This document shows, piece by piece, positions 25,869 to 33,400 of a DNA stretch of 43,280 nt. The translations under genes were made by a program, and so were the position numbers. The notes beneath the pieces were generated by a model that was not told the origin of the DNA, did no database searches, and was given only the letters and a program-made list of their open reading frames with translations. Position 1 is the first letter of the stretch. Every line of letters starts with the position of its first letter. The stretch is from Planctomycetota bacterium (lineage in GTDB: Bacteria; Planctomycetota; J058), in NCBI GenBank assembly GCA_023954375.1, contig JAMLIC010000065.1, positions 1-43,280 on the forward strand, read 5' to 3'.

Positions 25869-27509
25869 GTGGATGAGTTCCTCGACAAGATGCAGGAGGA
25901 CCAGCGGCGCATGCGCCGCTTCCTCCGCGCCCACGGCCCCAAGTTCAAGGACATGGGCGAGGCGCTGGCGGAGGCGCGCGCGCGGCGTGGGCGGGTGTTC
26001 ATCATCGGTGAGCCCCCGCTCGACTCGCTGGCCCCGCTCCTGGCCGAGGACTACCTCACGCACCTGCCCGCCCTGCCGGTCGACCTGACCCGGCCGCGCC
26101 CGGCGTCGGTCGACCCCGACGACAGCGACGAGGTCGCCATCGGCCGCGCCGCGTCGGCGAAGCAGGTGGGGCGCCACCTCCACCCGGGCGACGTCATCCT
26201 CGCCTTCCTCAGCGACGGGGCCGACCGCGAGACGCGCATGGTGCTCGAGTCGGCGCGCGCCAGGCGGGTGCCCGTCCTCGTGATCGGCGGCCTCGCCGCC
26301 AAGGGGCCCGTGCGCCGCCTGGCGACGGTGCGCCTCAACCTGCCCACCGAGGGGATCAAGACGATCGTCGAGTCGTCGTTCGTGGTCGCGCGCATCCTGG
26401 CCCGCGTCTCCCGCGCGGCCGTCCGCGCGGGCGAGCCCGAGGAAGAGCACCTCGTCCAGGCCACCTGCGACACGTGCAACGAGCGCGTGTTCCACGACGA
26501 GCGCCTGCGCGGGCGCGAGGTCGCCTGCCCGCTCTGCCGCGCGACGATGAAGGTCCCGCGCGACTCGGCCCGGCGCGCCATCCCGCAGGTCGGGCCGCCC
26601 GTGACCCCCGAGCCCGCCCCGCAGCGGCGGCGCCGGCTGCGCCCGTCGGTGCTGAACGTCAAGGCGCTGCGCCTCGACGAGGCGCCGTCGGACCCCGCCC
26701 CGCCCGAGCCGGACGACGAGGTCGTCGAGACGCCGCCCTCGCGCTCGCCGCGGCCCTCGTCGCGCTCCGAGGCGCGGTCGGACGTCGGCAAGGCGCTCGT
26801 CGCCCGCGAGCCGACGCGCTCGCCGCGCCCGGGCAGCGGCCCCGCCAAGCCCCCGCCGCCGCCCTCGCCGGACCCGAACGACGCGTCGCTCGGCGACGCG
26901 CCGATGGGGCTGATCTCGCAGGACCAGCCGGAGCGGCCGCCCGAGCCCAGCTTCGGCTCCGACATCATGGTCGGCTCCGACGTCGTGCCGGCGGCGCCAT
27001 CGGGGTCGGTGCGCGAGGCCGCCATGGCCACCACGGCCAGCGCCGACCCGTTCGCGCTCGAGGACGGCTTCCTGCAGGACCTCGAGATGCCCGACGAGGC
27101 GCGCGCCTCGGCGAGCAGCTCCGCCGACGGCGTCGAGAGCGCGTCGCGCCGCCTCTCGGCCCGCTTCACCATCGCCGAGTGCCGCATGCGCTGGGGCCGG
27201 GGCGGCTACCCCGACGAGTCGGGCCCCACCCACGAGCTGATCACGCTCTCGCCCTTGCGCCTCGCCTTCTTCCTCGATCCGGACGACGAGGCCGGCAGCA
27301 CGCTGCAGAAGGGCGACGAGCTGTGGCTGCGGCTCGAGATCCCGGCGTTCATCGAGCCGGTCCTGGCGCAGGGTATCCTGATGTCGATCTCGGGGACCTC
27401 GGGCGTCGGGCGCCGCGGGACCCGGGTGGAGCTGGAGTTCCAGGACCTCGACCCCGTGGTGCGCCGCAAGCTCGCGCGCGCCGCGGAGAGCATGGGCGCG
27501 CCGGCGTAG
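25869..27509 (+). CDS. SIS-like / zinc-ribbon / PilZ-like fusion protein
   Basis: A 546-residue cytoplasmic protein. Residues about 1-190 follow the SIS fold of GmhA-type phosphosugar isomerases (RGRVFIIGEPPLDSLAPLLAEDYL; HPGDVILAFLSDG; VPVLVIGGLAAKGPVR). The usual G-x-G-G-S-A sugar-phosphate loop is replaced by GEPPLDS, so catalysis is unlikely. A zinc-ribbon-like pair of knuckles follows (Cys200/Cys203, Cys220/Cys223), then a long Pro/Ser/Asp-rich linker and a C-terminal PilZ-like domain (about 420-540). The c-di-GMP RxxxR motif is present (Arg428, Arg432), but the second motif reads TLSPLRL instead of D/N-x-S-x-x-G. The GTG at 25869 is preferred over Met8 because of the upstream GGAGGG. 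It precedes the PilT-like ATPase by 81 nt and may regulate it. Confidence 0.75.
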   Translation: MDEFLDKMQEDQRRMRRFLRAHGPKFKDMGEALAEARARRGRVFIIGEPPLDSLAPLLAEDYLTHLPALPVDLTRPRPASVDPDDSDEVAIGRAASAKQVGRHLHPGDVILAFLSDGADRETRMVLESARARRVPVLVIGGLAAKGPVRRLATVRLNLPTEGIKTIVESSFVVARILARVSRAAVRAGEPEEEHLVQATCDTCNERVFHDERLRGREVACPLCRATMKVPRDSARRAIPQVGPPVTPEPAPQRRRRLRPSVLNVKALRLDEAPSDPAPPEPDDEVVETPPSRSPRPSSRSEARSDVGKALVAREPTRSPRPGSGPAKPPPPPSPDPNDASLGDAPMGLISQDQPERPPEPSFGSDIMVGSDVVPAAPSGSVREAAMATTASADPFALEDGFLQDLEMPDEARASASSSADGVESASRRLSARFTIAECRMRWGRGGYPDESGPTHELITLSPLRLAFFLDPDDEAGSTLQKGDELWLRLEIPAFIEPVLAQGILMSISGTSGVGRRGTRVELEFQDLDPVVRRKLARAAESMGAPA

Positions 27510-27559
27510 CCGGCGGGCTCGCGACCGAACACCGTCCGGGGCGACCCGGACCACACCGC

Positions 27560-27580
27560 CGACCGGCCCGCGGCCGGTCG
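27560..27580 (+). promoter_or_regulatory. Hairpin just upstream of the PilT-like gene
   Basis: CGACCGGCC and GGCCGGTCG form a perfect 9-bp stem with a 3-nt loop, ending 10 nt before the GTG at 27591. It could attenuate read-through from the SIS-PilZ gene or mask the weak ribosome-binding region (GGGG) of the ATPase. Confidence 0.4.
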
Positions 27581-27590
27581 CACGACGGGG

Positions 27591-29126
27591 GTGCCAGTGG
27601 CGTCGGAGCCGACCAAGGAGGAGCTGCTCTTCGGGCGCATCGCGCTCCACAACAAGCTCATCACGCAGGCGCAGCTGGACGAGGCCGTCGCCGCCCGCCG
27701 CCGTCGCACCGACGTCAACGACGACCTGGGGCGGATCCTCAAGTCGCAGGGGGCGGTCGACGACAAGCAGTACCGCACGATCCGCAAGGCGCAGGAGAAG
27801 GCGCTCCTGGCCAAGGGGGTCACCGAGGAGCAGGCGAAGTACCTCGCCCGCGGCATGAACGCCGACGGGACCGAGCCCGGGGGCGACGCGCCGGCGCGCC
27901 GGCCGACCGCCTCGTTCGAGCCGCCGGCCGCCGAGCCCGAGGAGATGGACGACCCGGAGGTCGTCGAGGACGAGGAGCCGGCCCCGGCCCCGGCCGCCGC
28001 CCCGGTCACCTCGGGCGACGACCACGACCACGACGACGACCGCCCGCGGGCGGCGGTCAAGCGCCCGGTCGACCCGTCGGCGCGCAAGACGATGGTCTCG
28101 CTGCTGAAGAAGGCGCGCGACTCCGGCGCGTCCGACCTGCACCTGTCGTGCGGCGCCAAGCCCTTCATGCGCCTCCACGGCCAGATCCACTACCTCAACA
28201 TGCCGGTGATCACGCCCGAGCAGGGCGAGGCGCTCGCCGCGGGCCTCATGAGCGACGCGGGCTGGGCGCACTTCCAGAAGACGAACGACTGGGACGGCTC
28301 GGTCGAGGCGCCCGAGTGCGGCCGCTTCCGCGCCAACGTCCTGCGCAACCGGCGCGGCATCTCCGGGGTCTACCGGGTGATCAAGGAGAAGATCCCGACC
28401 CTGCAGGAGCTGGGCCTGCCCGAGTCGCTGGAGAAGTTCACCACCTTCCATCAGGGCCTGTGCCTGGTCACGGGCGCCGCGGGGTCGGGCAAGTCGTCGA
28501 CCCTCGCCGCGCTGATCGACATCGTGAACCAGAACCGCAAGGACCACATCATCACCATGGAGGACCCGATCGAGTACGTCTTCCAGGGGAAGGGGTGCAA
28601 CGTCTCGCAGCGGCAGATCGAGCTGCACACGAAGAGCTGGGGCAACGCCCTGCGCGCGTCGCTGCGCGAGGACCCCGACGTGATCATGATCGGCGAGATG
28701 CGCGACCTCGACACGGTGCGCCTGGCGATCACCGCGTCGGAGACCGGCCACCTCGTGTTCGGCACGCTCCACACGACCAGCGCCACCCGCACGATGGACC
28801 GCCTGCTGGACGTCTTCCCGCCCGGCGAGCAGTCGCAGATCCGCGCCATGGTCTCGGAGTCGCTCAAGGGCGTGATCTCGCAGCGCCTCCTGCCGCGCGC
28901 CGACGGCAAGGGGCGCGTCGCGGCGCTCGAGATCCTCGGCTGGACGCCCGCCGTGGCGAACATCATCCGCGAGGGCACGACCTACAAGCTGCTGTCGGTC
29001 CTCCAGACCGGCCGCAAGCTGGGCATGATCCTCATGGACGAGTCGATCAAGAAGCTGCTGGACGAGGGGGTCATCACGAAGGAGGTCGCGCGCGCGTCGG
29101 CGACCAACCCCAAGCTGTTCCAGTAG
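27591..29126 (+). CDS. PilT-type retraction ATPase with extra N-terminal domain
   Basis: A 511-residue protein. Residues about 10-95 form a helical module (FGRIALHNKLITQAQLDEAV, DLGRILKSQGAVDD) of the kind found N-terminal in GspE/PilB proteins. An acidic Pro/Ala linker (about 100-160) leads to a full PilT ATPase. Walker A is GAAGSGKSS (295-303), Walker B is PDVIMIGEMRD, the His box is ETGHLVFGTLHTTSA, and the C-terminal IIREGTTYKLLSVLQTGRKLGM matches PilT. PilT powers retraction of type IV pili for twitching. No other pilus gene is in the window. Usual PilT is about 345 residues, so the N-terminal domain is an addition. Start is GTG 27591 or GTG 27597. Confidence 0.88.
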   Translation: MPVASEPTKEELLFGRIALHNKLITQAQLDEAVAARRRRTDVNDDLGRILKSQGAVDDKQYRTIRKAQEKALLAKGVTEEQAKYLARGMNADGTEPGGDAPARRPTASFEPPAAEPEEMDDPEVVEDEEPAPAPAAAPVTSGDDHDHDDDRPRAAVKRPVDPSARKTMVSLLKKARDSGASDLHLSCGAKPFMRLHGQIHYLNMPVITPEQGEALAAGLMSDAGWAHFQKTNDWDGSVEAPECGRFRANVLRNRRGISGVYRVIKEKIPTLQELGLPESLEKFTTFHQGLCLVTGAAGSGKSSTLAALIDIVNQNRKDHIITMEDPIEYVFQGKGCNVSQRQIELHTKSWGNALRASLREDPDVIMIGEMRDLDTVRLAITASETGHLVFGTLHTTSATRTMDRLLDVFPPGEQSQIRAMVSESLKGVISQRLLPRADGKGRVAALEILGWTPAVANIIREGTTYKLLSVLQTGRKLGMILMDESIKKLLDEGVITKEVARASATNPKLFQ

Positions 29127-29172
29127 CCGCTCGGGCCGACCGCGCCGCCTCCACGGGAGCTCCGTGGCGCGC

Positions 29173-29178
29173 TACGAT
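29173..29178 (+). promoter_or_regulatory. Candidate -10 hexamer TACGAT of a leaderless mRNA
   Basis: TACGAT ends 6 nt before the ATG at 29185 and no Shine-Dalgarno is present. An in-frame ATG at 29164 would overlap this hexamer and is therefore less likely. Confidence 0.4.
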
Positions 29179-29184
29179 GGTCCC

Positions 29185-29445
29185 ATGGACGCCGCCCTGG
29201 AGCGCTTCCTCGCCCGACACGCGGCCCCCGAGCGGGAGGCCGTCGAGCGGGATGTCGCCGAGCTGAGGGGGCTCGGCCCCGAGGCGACCTGGCGGATCAT
29301 CGACGCCGTGTGCCGGTCGGCGGCGGACGTCCTCTCGATGCGCCCGGACCGGCGGACCGTCCTGAGCGAGCGGGATCCCCCGCATCCGAGCTACGACCAG
29401 GCCATGCGACGACTCCGGTCGGCCTACCGGAACCCGCGCCCGTGA
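29185..29445 (+). CDS. Small protein coupled to a nucleotidyltransferase
   Basis: An 86-residue soluble protein, largely helical (ALERFLARHAAPEREAVERDVAELRGL; TWRIIDAVCRSAADVL) with a basic C-terminus (MRRLRSAYRNPR). I do not recognise a family. Its TGA overlaps the GTG of the nucleotidyltransferase gene (GTGA at 29442-29445). The order small helical protein then nucleotidyltransferase resembles toxin-antitoxin or regulatory pairs, but no known antitoxin motif is visible. Confidence 0.6.
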   Translation: MDAALERFLARHAAPEREAVERDVAELRGLGPEATWRIIDAVCRSAADVLSMRPDRRTVLSERDPPHPSYDQAMRRLRSAYRNPRP

Positions 29446-30056
29446 CCGAGCCCTCGGACCTCGAGTTCGCCTCGCGGATCGCCCGTGAGGTGGTGCTCCG
29501 GCTCGAGGCGCACGGCATGAAGGCCGCGATCGGCGGCGCGATCGCGTACGGCATGTGGGGGACGACCCGAGGGACGAAGGACGCCGACATCAACGTGTTC
29601 ATCGGGGAGGCCCGCTACGCCGGGCTCCAGCGCGTCCTCGAGGAGGGCGGCCTGGGGCCGGTCCCCGACCGTCGCACCTGGACGCCAGAGGAGCGCGCGG
29701 CCTTCGTCGCGCGATGCCGCGACGGCGCCGTCGCGGTCGCCTACCACGGAGACTTCCGCGTCGACCTGTTCGTCCCGTCGATCCCCTTCTACGACGAGGC
29801 CGAGCGCACGTTGAAGCGGATCCCGCACCCGAGCGGCCAGCTCGTCCCGGTGCTCAGCGCCGAGGCGGTGTGCGTGTTCAAGCTCCTCTTCTTTCGCCCC
29901 AAGGACCTCGTCGACCTCGCCGGGCTCGTGGCCCGCCAGGGGTCGGCGCTGGACGCCGCCTACGTGCGCCGGCAGCTCGAGCTCATGTTCCCGGAGGGCG
30001 ACGAGCGACTCGACGCGTGGGACCGGATCGTCCGCGTGCACGGCCCGCGCGCGTGA
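29442..30056 (+). CDS. Nucleotidyltransferase family protein
   Basis: A 204-residue protein of the DNA polymerase beta-type nucleotidyltransferase superfamily, near the AbiEii/AbiGii and similar proteins. The motif GGAIAYGMWGTTRGTKDADINVF carries the Gly-Gly helix and the D-x-D metal ligands. A third Asp is likely in FRVDLFVP. The C-terminal pattern (VLSAEAVCVFKLLFFRPKDLVDLAGLV) is the usual helical part of these proteins. Such enzymes transfer NMP to proteins or RNA, and some are toxins. The GTG start overlaps the upstream stop by four bases (GTGA), so the two proteins are probably produced together. Target unknown. Confidence 0.8.
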   Translation: MTEPSDLEFASRIAREVVLRLEAHGMKAAIGGAIAYGMWGTTRGTKDADINVFIGEARYAGLQRVLEEGGLGPVPDRRTWTPEERAAFVARCRDGAVAVAYHGDFRVDLFVPSIPFYDEAERTLKRIPHPSGQLVPVLSAEAVCVFKLLFFRPKDLVDLAGLVARQGSALDAAYVRRQLELMFPEGDERLDAWDRIVRVHGPRA

Positions 30057-30072
30057 GGCGCCCAAGGGCGGG

Positions 30073-30435
30073 CTACGGCACCCGCTGCAGCAGCTGCTCC
30101 GGCACCACGCGCAGCTTGTCGCCCATCATCGGGAACCACACCACCCACGCCGCCGCCTGGCTGGACTGGTGCATGATCCGGCCGCGCTCGCCGCGGCGCA
30201 CGAGCACCTTGTCGGCGTAGAGCTGGTCCTGGGTCAGCTGCACGTCCTCGCCGCCGCGGAAGGCGCTGCGGATCACGGGGGGCAGCGGGCGGTGCGGGTC
30301 GGCGGCGTGGGCGCGGTCGTCGGCCTCGGCGACGGCGGCGCCGCCGCCCGCCGGGGCGGCCGGGCGCAGCTCCGAGGGCTTCGCCAGGGCCGAGACGTTG
30401 GTGCTCGCGCCGACGCTCTTGGGACGGTCGCTCAC
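30073..30435 (-). CDS. Small protein of unknown function
   Basis: A 120-residue protein. The N-terminal about 55 residues are Ala/Pro-rich and probably disordered. The C-terminal part (DKVLVRRGERGRIM, AAWVVWFPMMGDKLRVVPEQLLQRV) reads like a small SH3-like beta barrel, but I do not recognise a named family. The start is GTG at 30435 with a good AGGAGG upstream. It ends 16 nt from the convergent nucleotidyltransferase gene and is 32 nt downstream of the desaturase gene on the same strand, so it may be its operon partner. Confidence 0.65.
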   Translation of the reverse strand: MSDRPKSVGASTNVSALAKPSELRPAAPAGGGAAVAEADDRAHAADPHRPLPPVIRSAFRGGEDVQLTQDQLYADKVLVRRGERGRIMHQSSQAAAWVVWFPMMGDKLRVVPEQLLQRVP

Positions 30436-30467
30436 GATGGATCCTCCTCGCTGATGCCCAGCCTACC

Positions 30468-31187
30468 TCACGCCGCCTCGGACTCGACCGGCGAGGCGGA
30501 CGGCTTGGGCGCGCGCAGCGCCCAGCGGATGAGCGCCTCGGCGCGCTGGAAGAAGCGCAGCCGGTCGCACAGGAGCGGGTTCAGCCAGCCGGTGGTGATG
30601 CAGTAGTAGCGGTCGAACGGCGGCGTGTGGTGGATGTCGTGGTGGTCGGGCGAGAGGATCAGCCGCCACTCCTGCAGCTTCGCGATCCAGGCCGGCGGGT
30701 GCTCGAGGTGGGCCCACTTGTGGAACTGGTTCGTGCCCAGGATCCCGACGTTGAACACCAGCCACGTGCTGATGAACGTCAGGGCGGCGAGCGACCCGCC
30801 GGGCGGCAGGACGAAGTAGTAGGTCACGAGCCACGGCCAGCACACGAGGCAGTTGTTGCCGTTCGTCTCGATGAAGTCGTGCCGCGTGATCTCGCGCGGG
30901 TCGACGTGGTGCTCGCGGAAGGGGCGGATCAGGGCGGGGCCGATGATCGGCAGCTTCTCGTGGCCGAAGTTGTCGGCGAGCCAGTGGACCGCGCCGGAGA
31001 CGAAGTCGGCGACGAGGTAGCCGACGATCAGCGCCGTCGGGATGAGCCAGACGGCCTCGGCGCGGTAGGGGCCGGCGAGGGCCCGGACGCACTCGAGGCC
31101 GAGCAGGGCGACGAACGTCGCGAACAGGACGATGCTCGCGACCTCGACCGCGCGGTGGACCGGTGAGTAGCTGTAGCCCGCGGCCAT
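30468..31187 (-). CDS. CarF/PEDS1 (TMEM189) family plasmanylethanolamine desaturase
   Basis: A 239-residue integral membrane di-iron enzyme of the Kua/TMEM189/CarF family, which forms the vinyl-ether bond of plasmalogens. Three to four membrane helices flank the conserved histidines: HWLADNFGH, FREHHVDPREITRHDF, FHKWAHLEHP and LSPDHHDIHH. The length is close to that of other CarF/PEDS1 members. In Myxococcus, CarF also serves singlet-oxygen signalling. The ATG at 31187 follows a GGGGGAG. If active, the cell makes ether lipids; no ether-lipid synthesis genes are in the window. Confidence 0.92.
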   Translation of the reverse strand: MAAGYSYSPVHRAVEVASIVLFATFVALLGLECVRALAGPYRAEAVWLIPTALIVGYLVADFVSGAVHWLADNFGHEKLPIIGPALIRPFREHHVDPREITRHDFIETNGNNCLVCWPWLVTYYFVLPPGGSLAALTFISTWLVFNVGILGTNQFHKWAHLEHPPAWIAKLQEWRLILSPDHHDIHHTPPFDRYYCITTGWLNPLLCDRLRFFQRAEALIRWALRAPKPSASPVESEAA

Positions 31188-31238
31188 CCCGAACTCCCCC
31201 AGAGGCGCGCGCGCGGGGTGGGCCGCGCGCGGGGGAGG

Positions 31239-31244
31239 ACTCTA
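31239..31244 (-). promoter_or_regulatory. Candidate -10 hexamer TAGAGT for the desaturase gene
   Basis: Read on the minus strand, TAGAGT lies 51 nt before the ATG at 31187. The leader between contains an alternating CG hairpin (CGCGCGCG arms around GGGTGGGC at about 31207-31230). Confidence 0.35.
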
Positions 31245-31306
31245 CCACACGGGGCCGGCGGCGCCCCCTCGTCCTCCCGGCCCAACGGGACCCGGGAGGT
31301 CCAGGC

Positions 31307-32314
31307 TCAGGCCGCGAGCCAGGCCAGGTGCAGGACCCGCGCGGCGAGGAGCAGCCCGGGGAGGTTCTCCTCGACCTGGTCGACCAGCGGCCGCCGGCGC
31401 GTGAGCAGGAGCGAGGCGGCGCCGCCCTCGAGGCGCTCGACCGTGGCCCCGCGCGAGACCTCGGCCAGGACCCGCGCCCAGCGGCCGAAGGTCGTCGGCT
31501 CGCGGCAGCCGCTCAGGCGCGCGACGTCGCGCCGCAGGAGGACCGGGTCGCCCGGGGCGCGGCCGAACACGAGGGCCCCCGGCTCGACGCGGCGCTCGAG
31601 CGTCCGGCGCGTCTTCACCTTGGCCTTGCGCCCGCGCGCCTCCGACCAGAGGTTCTTCGTCTCCGTCTGCGGCGACACCTCGACGAGCTGGACGGCGACC
31701 ACGAGCCGCTCCGCGGCCGGGGGCAGCGGCACGTCCCAGCCGGAGCCGTCGACGACGAGCCGCGGGGGCTCGCCCGGGGCGACCTCGCGGGCGTCGGTGC
31801 GCCCGAGCGGCCGCAGGAGCGCGTGGCGCGGCAGCGCCACCGCGCGCGCGCGCCGGCCGGCGAGGCGCTGCACGACGGCGTCGGCGGCCGCGCGGCCGCG
31901 CACGCGCACCAGCGGCTCGGGGACCGGGGAGGTCAGGCGCAGGCGCCCGTCGTAGGGCGTCTGGCCGAGCAGCTCGCCCACGGCGGCGCTGGCGTCGGGG
32001 TGCTCCGGCGTGCCGGGCAGGAGGGCGACGACGAACGACTCGTCGTCGTCGTCGCCGAGGCCGCCCAGGTCGGTGGCCGACAGCGCCGCCAGCCGCGAGG
32101 CCATGGCCACGAGGCGCGGGAGCGGGGTCGCCTCCGGGCCGGGCACGGCGAGCGGGACCCGGCAGCCGAGGATCGCGCAGCGGCCGAACGTCGCCGCGCA
32201 CTCGTCGTGGTAGCCGACGCCGCAGCCCGCGCAGGCCACGGCGGCCGGGTCCAGCCCGTCGTGGCAGTAGGGGCACGTGGCCGGGCCGCCGCGCGGCGCG
32301 ATGCGGATCGTCAC
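31307..32314 (-). CDS. Prokaryotic RING-type zinc protein, paralogue B
   Basis: A 335-residue protein with an N-terminal cross-brace zinc finger: Cys14, Cys17, Cys28, Cys31, His36, Cys39, Cys46 and Cys51 (CPYC...CAGCGVGYHDEC...CAILGC). This is the pattern of the prokaryotic RING (Prok-RING_1) family; in eukaryotes RING fingers recruit ubiquitin-conjugating enzymes, but here the partner is unknown. The remaining about 280 residues form a globular region shared with the upstream gene (PLPRL...RLAAL; VGELLGQTPYDGR; LPEPLVRV-like; LLRRD) and not recognised otherwise. The start is a GTG (32312-32314) overlapping the upstream TGA as GTGA. The pair is divergent from two Ser/Thr kinase genes. Confidence 0.75.
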   Translation of the reverse strand: MTIRIAPRGGPATCPYCHDGLDPAAVACAGCGVGYHDECAATFGRCAILGCRVPLAVPGPEATPLPRLVAMASRLAALSATDLGGLGDDDDESFVVALLPGTPEHPDASAAVGELLGQTPYDGRLRLTSPVPEPLVRVRGRAAADAVVQRLAGRRARAVALPRHALLRPLGRTDAREVAPGEPPRLVVDGSGWDVPLPPAAERLVVAVQLVEVSPQTETKNLWSEARGRKAKVKTRRTLERRVEPGALVFGRAPGDPVLLRRDVARLSGCREPTTFGRWARVLAEVSRGATVERLEGGAASLLLTRRRPLVDQVEENLPGLLLAARVLHLAWLAA

Positions 32315-33318
32315 GACGCCGCCTTCGGCGCGCCCAGGGCGCCCGCGCGCCACGCCAGGTGCGCAGCGCGCGCCGCCAGCAGGATCGCGGGCAGGTCGTC
32401 GCGCGCGCCCCGGGGGCCGATCGACCGCCGCGAGAGCAGGCTCGAGGCGCTCGTCGGCAGGTGGACGTGGTCGGCGCCCTCCCGCGCGGCGTCGAGCAGG
32501 CGCCCCCAGCGGGCGTGGGCCGTCGGCTCGTCGCCCGCGATGCGCAGCGCGTCCCGGCGCAGGAGGAGCGGCGCGTCGTCGTCGCGCCCCAGGACGAGGG
32601 CGACCGGCTCGGTCGTGCGCCGCTGCACCGCCCGCGGCCGCGCCACCCCGTCCAGCTCCTCCAGGGCCGGGCTGACCTCCTCGCGCGTCGTCACCTCGAC
32701 CCGAAGCCCCGTCACCACGAGCCGCGGGTCGGGCAGCGCGCCCCAGCCCCGGCCGTCGTCCACCCGGGCGGCGGCCGGGTCGGCCGCGTGCGCCTGGCGC
32801 GCCTCGAGCGGGCGCAGCAGCGCCGCCGCGGGGACGACCAAGCAGCGCGCGCCCGCGGCCCGCAGACGCCCGGCGAGCCCCGCGGCGGCGTCCGCGCCGT
32901 CGACGCGGACGAGCGGCTCCGGCAGGGACGAGCCCAGCCGCTGGCGCCCCTCCCACGGCGTCAGCCCGAGCGCCTCGCCCACCGCGGCCGCCGCCGCGGC
33001 CGGGACCTCGCCCTGGCCGGGGAGCAGCAGGAGCACCCGCGCGTCGGTGGGCGGCGGCGGGTCGCCCGGCCGCAGGGCGGCCAGCCGGTCGGCGAGGGCG
33101 GCGAGGCGAGGGAGGGGCGCGCCGCGCGCGCCCGCCGCGCCGAGCGCGCCGGCGCAGCCGAGGGTGGCGCAGCGGCCGAAGGTGGCCGCGCACTCCGCGT
33201 GGTAGCGGACCGCGCAGGCCGGGCAGCGCGGACCGCCCGCGAGCTCGTCGCGGCACCAGGGGCAGGTGACCGGACCGTCGCGCGCGACCAGGTGCAGGGG
33301 CGGCACGCGCCCGAGCAT
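32311..33318 (-). CDS. Prokaryotic RING-type zinc protein, paralogue A
   Basis: Also 335 residues. Its cross-brace finger uses Cys19, Cys22, Cys32, Cys35, His40, Cys43, Cys50 and Cys55 (CPWC...CPACAVRYHAEC...CATLGC). The C-terminal region aligns over its whole length with the next gene: VGEALGLTPWEGRQRL, LPEPLVRV, ALLRPL, VLGRDDDAPLLLRRD and a closing LPAILLAARAAHLAW helix. Tandem duplication is therefore clear, although sequence divergence is large. The ATG at 33318 has AGAGGA just upstream. The 82-nt gap to the divergent kinase gene (33401) must hold promoters for both directions, suggesting shared control. Confidence 0.75.
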   Translation of the reverse strand: MLGRVPPLHLVARDGPVTCPWCRDELAGGPRCPACAVRYHAECAATFGRCATLGCAGALGAAGARGAPLPRLAALADRLAALRPGDPPPPTDARVLLLLPGQGEVPAAAAAAVGEALGLTPWEGRQRLGSSLPEPLVRVDGADAAAGLAGRLRAAGARCLVVPAAALLRPLEARQAHAADPAAARVDDGRGWGALPDPRLVVTGLRVEVTTREEVSPALEELDGVARPRAVQRRTTEPVALVLGRDDDAPLLLRRDALRIAGDEPTAHARWGRLLDAAREGADHVHLPTSASSLLSRRSIGPRGARDDLPAILLAARAAHLAWRAGALGAPKAAS

Positions 33319-33357
33319 ATCCTCTTCGGGGCGGTCGCCCGGCCGGCGACAGGCGGG

Positions 33358-33363
33358 TATCCT
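33358..33363 (+). promoter_or_regulatory. Candidate -10 hexamer TATCCT
   Basis: TATCCT lies 37 nt before the ATG at 33401 in the divergent region between the RING-type pair and the kinase pair. Confidence 0.35.
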
Positions 33364-33400
33364 GCGGCCGCGCCGCCAGACGGCGGCCCGAGCCGACACG

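Noticed and set aside
29185..30056. Calling the pair an AbiE abortive-infection system
   Set aside because: The small protein is too short and lacks the winged-helix features of AbiEi; only the nucleotidyltransferase signature is secure.
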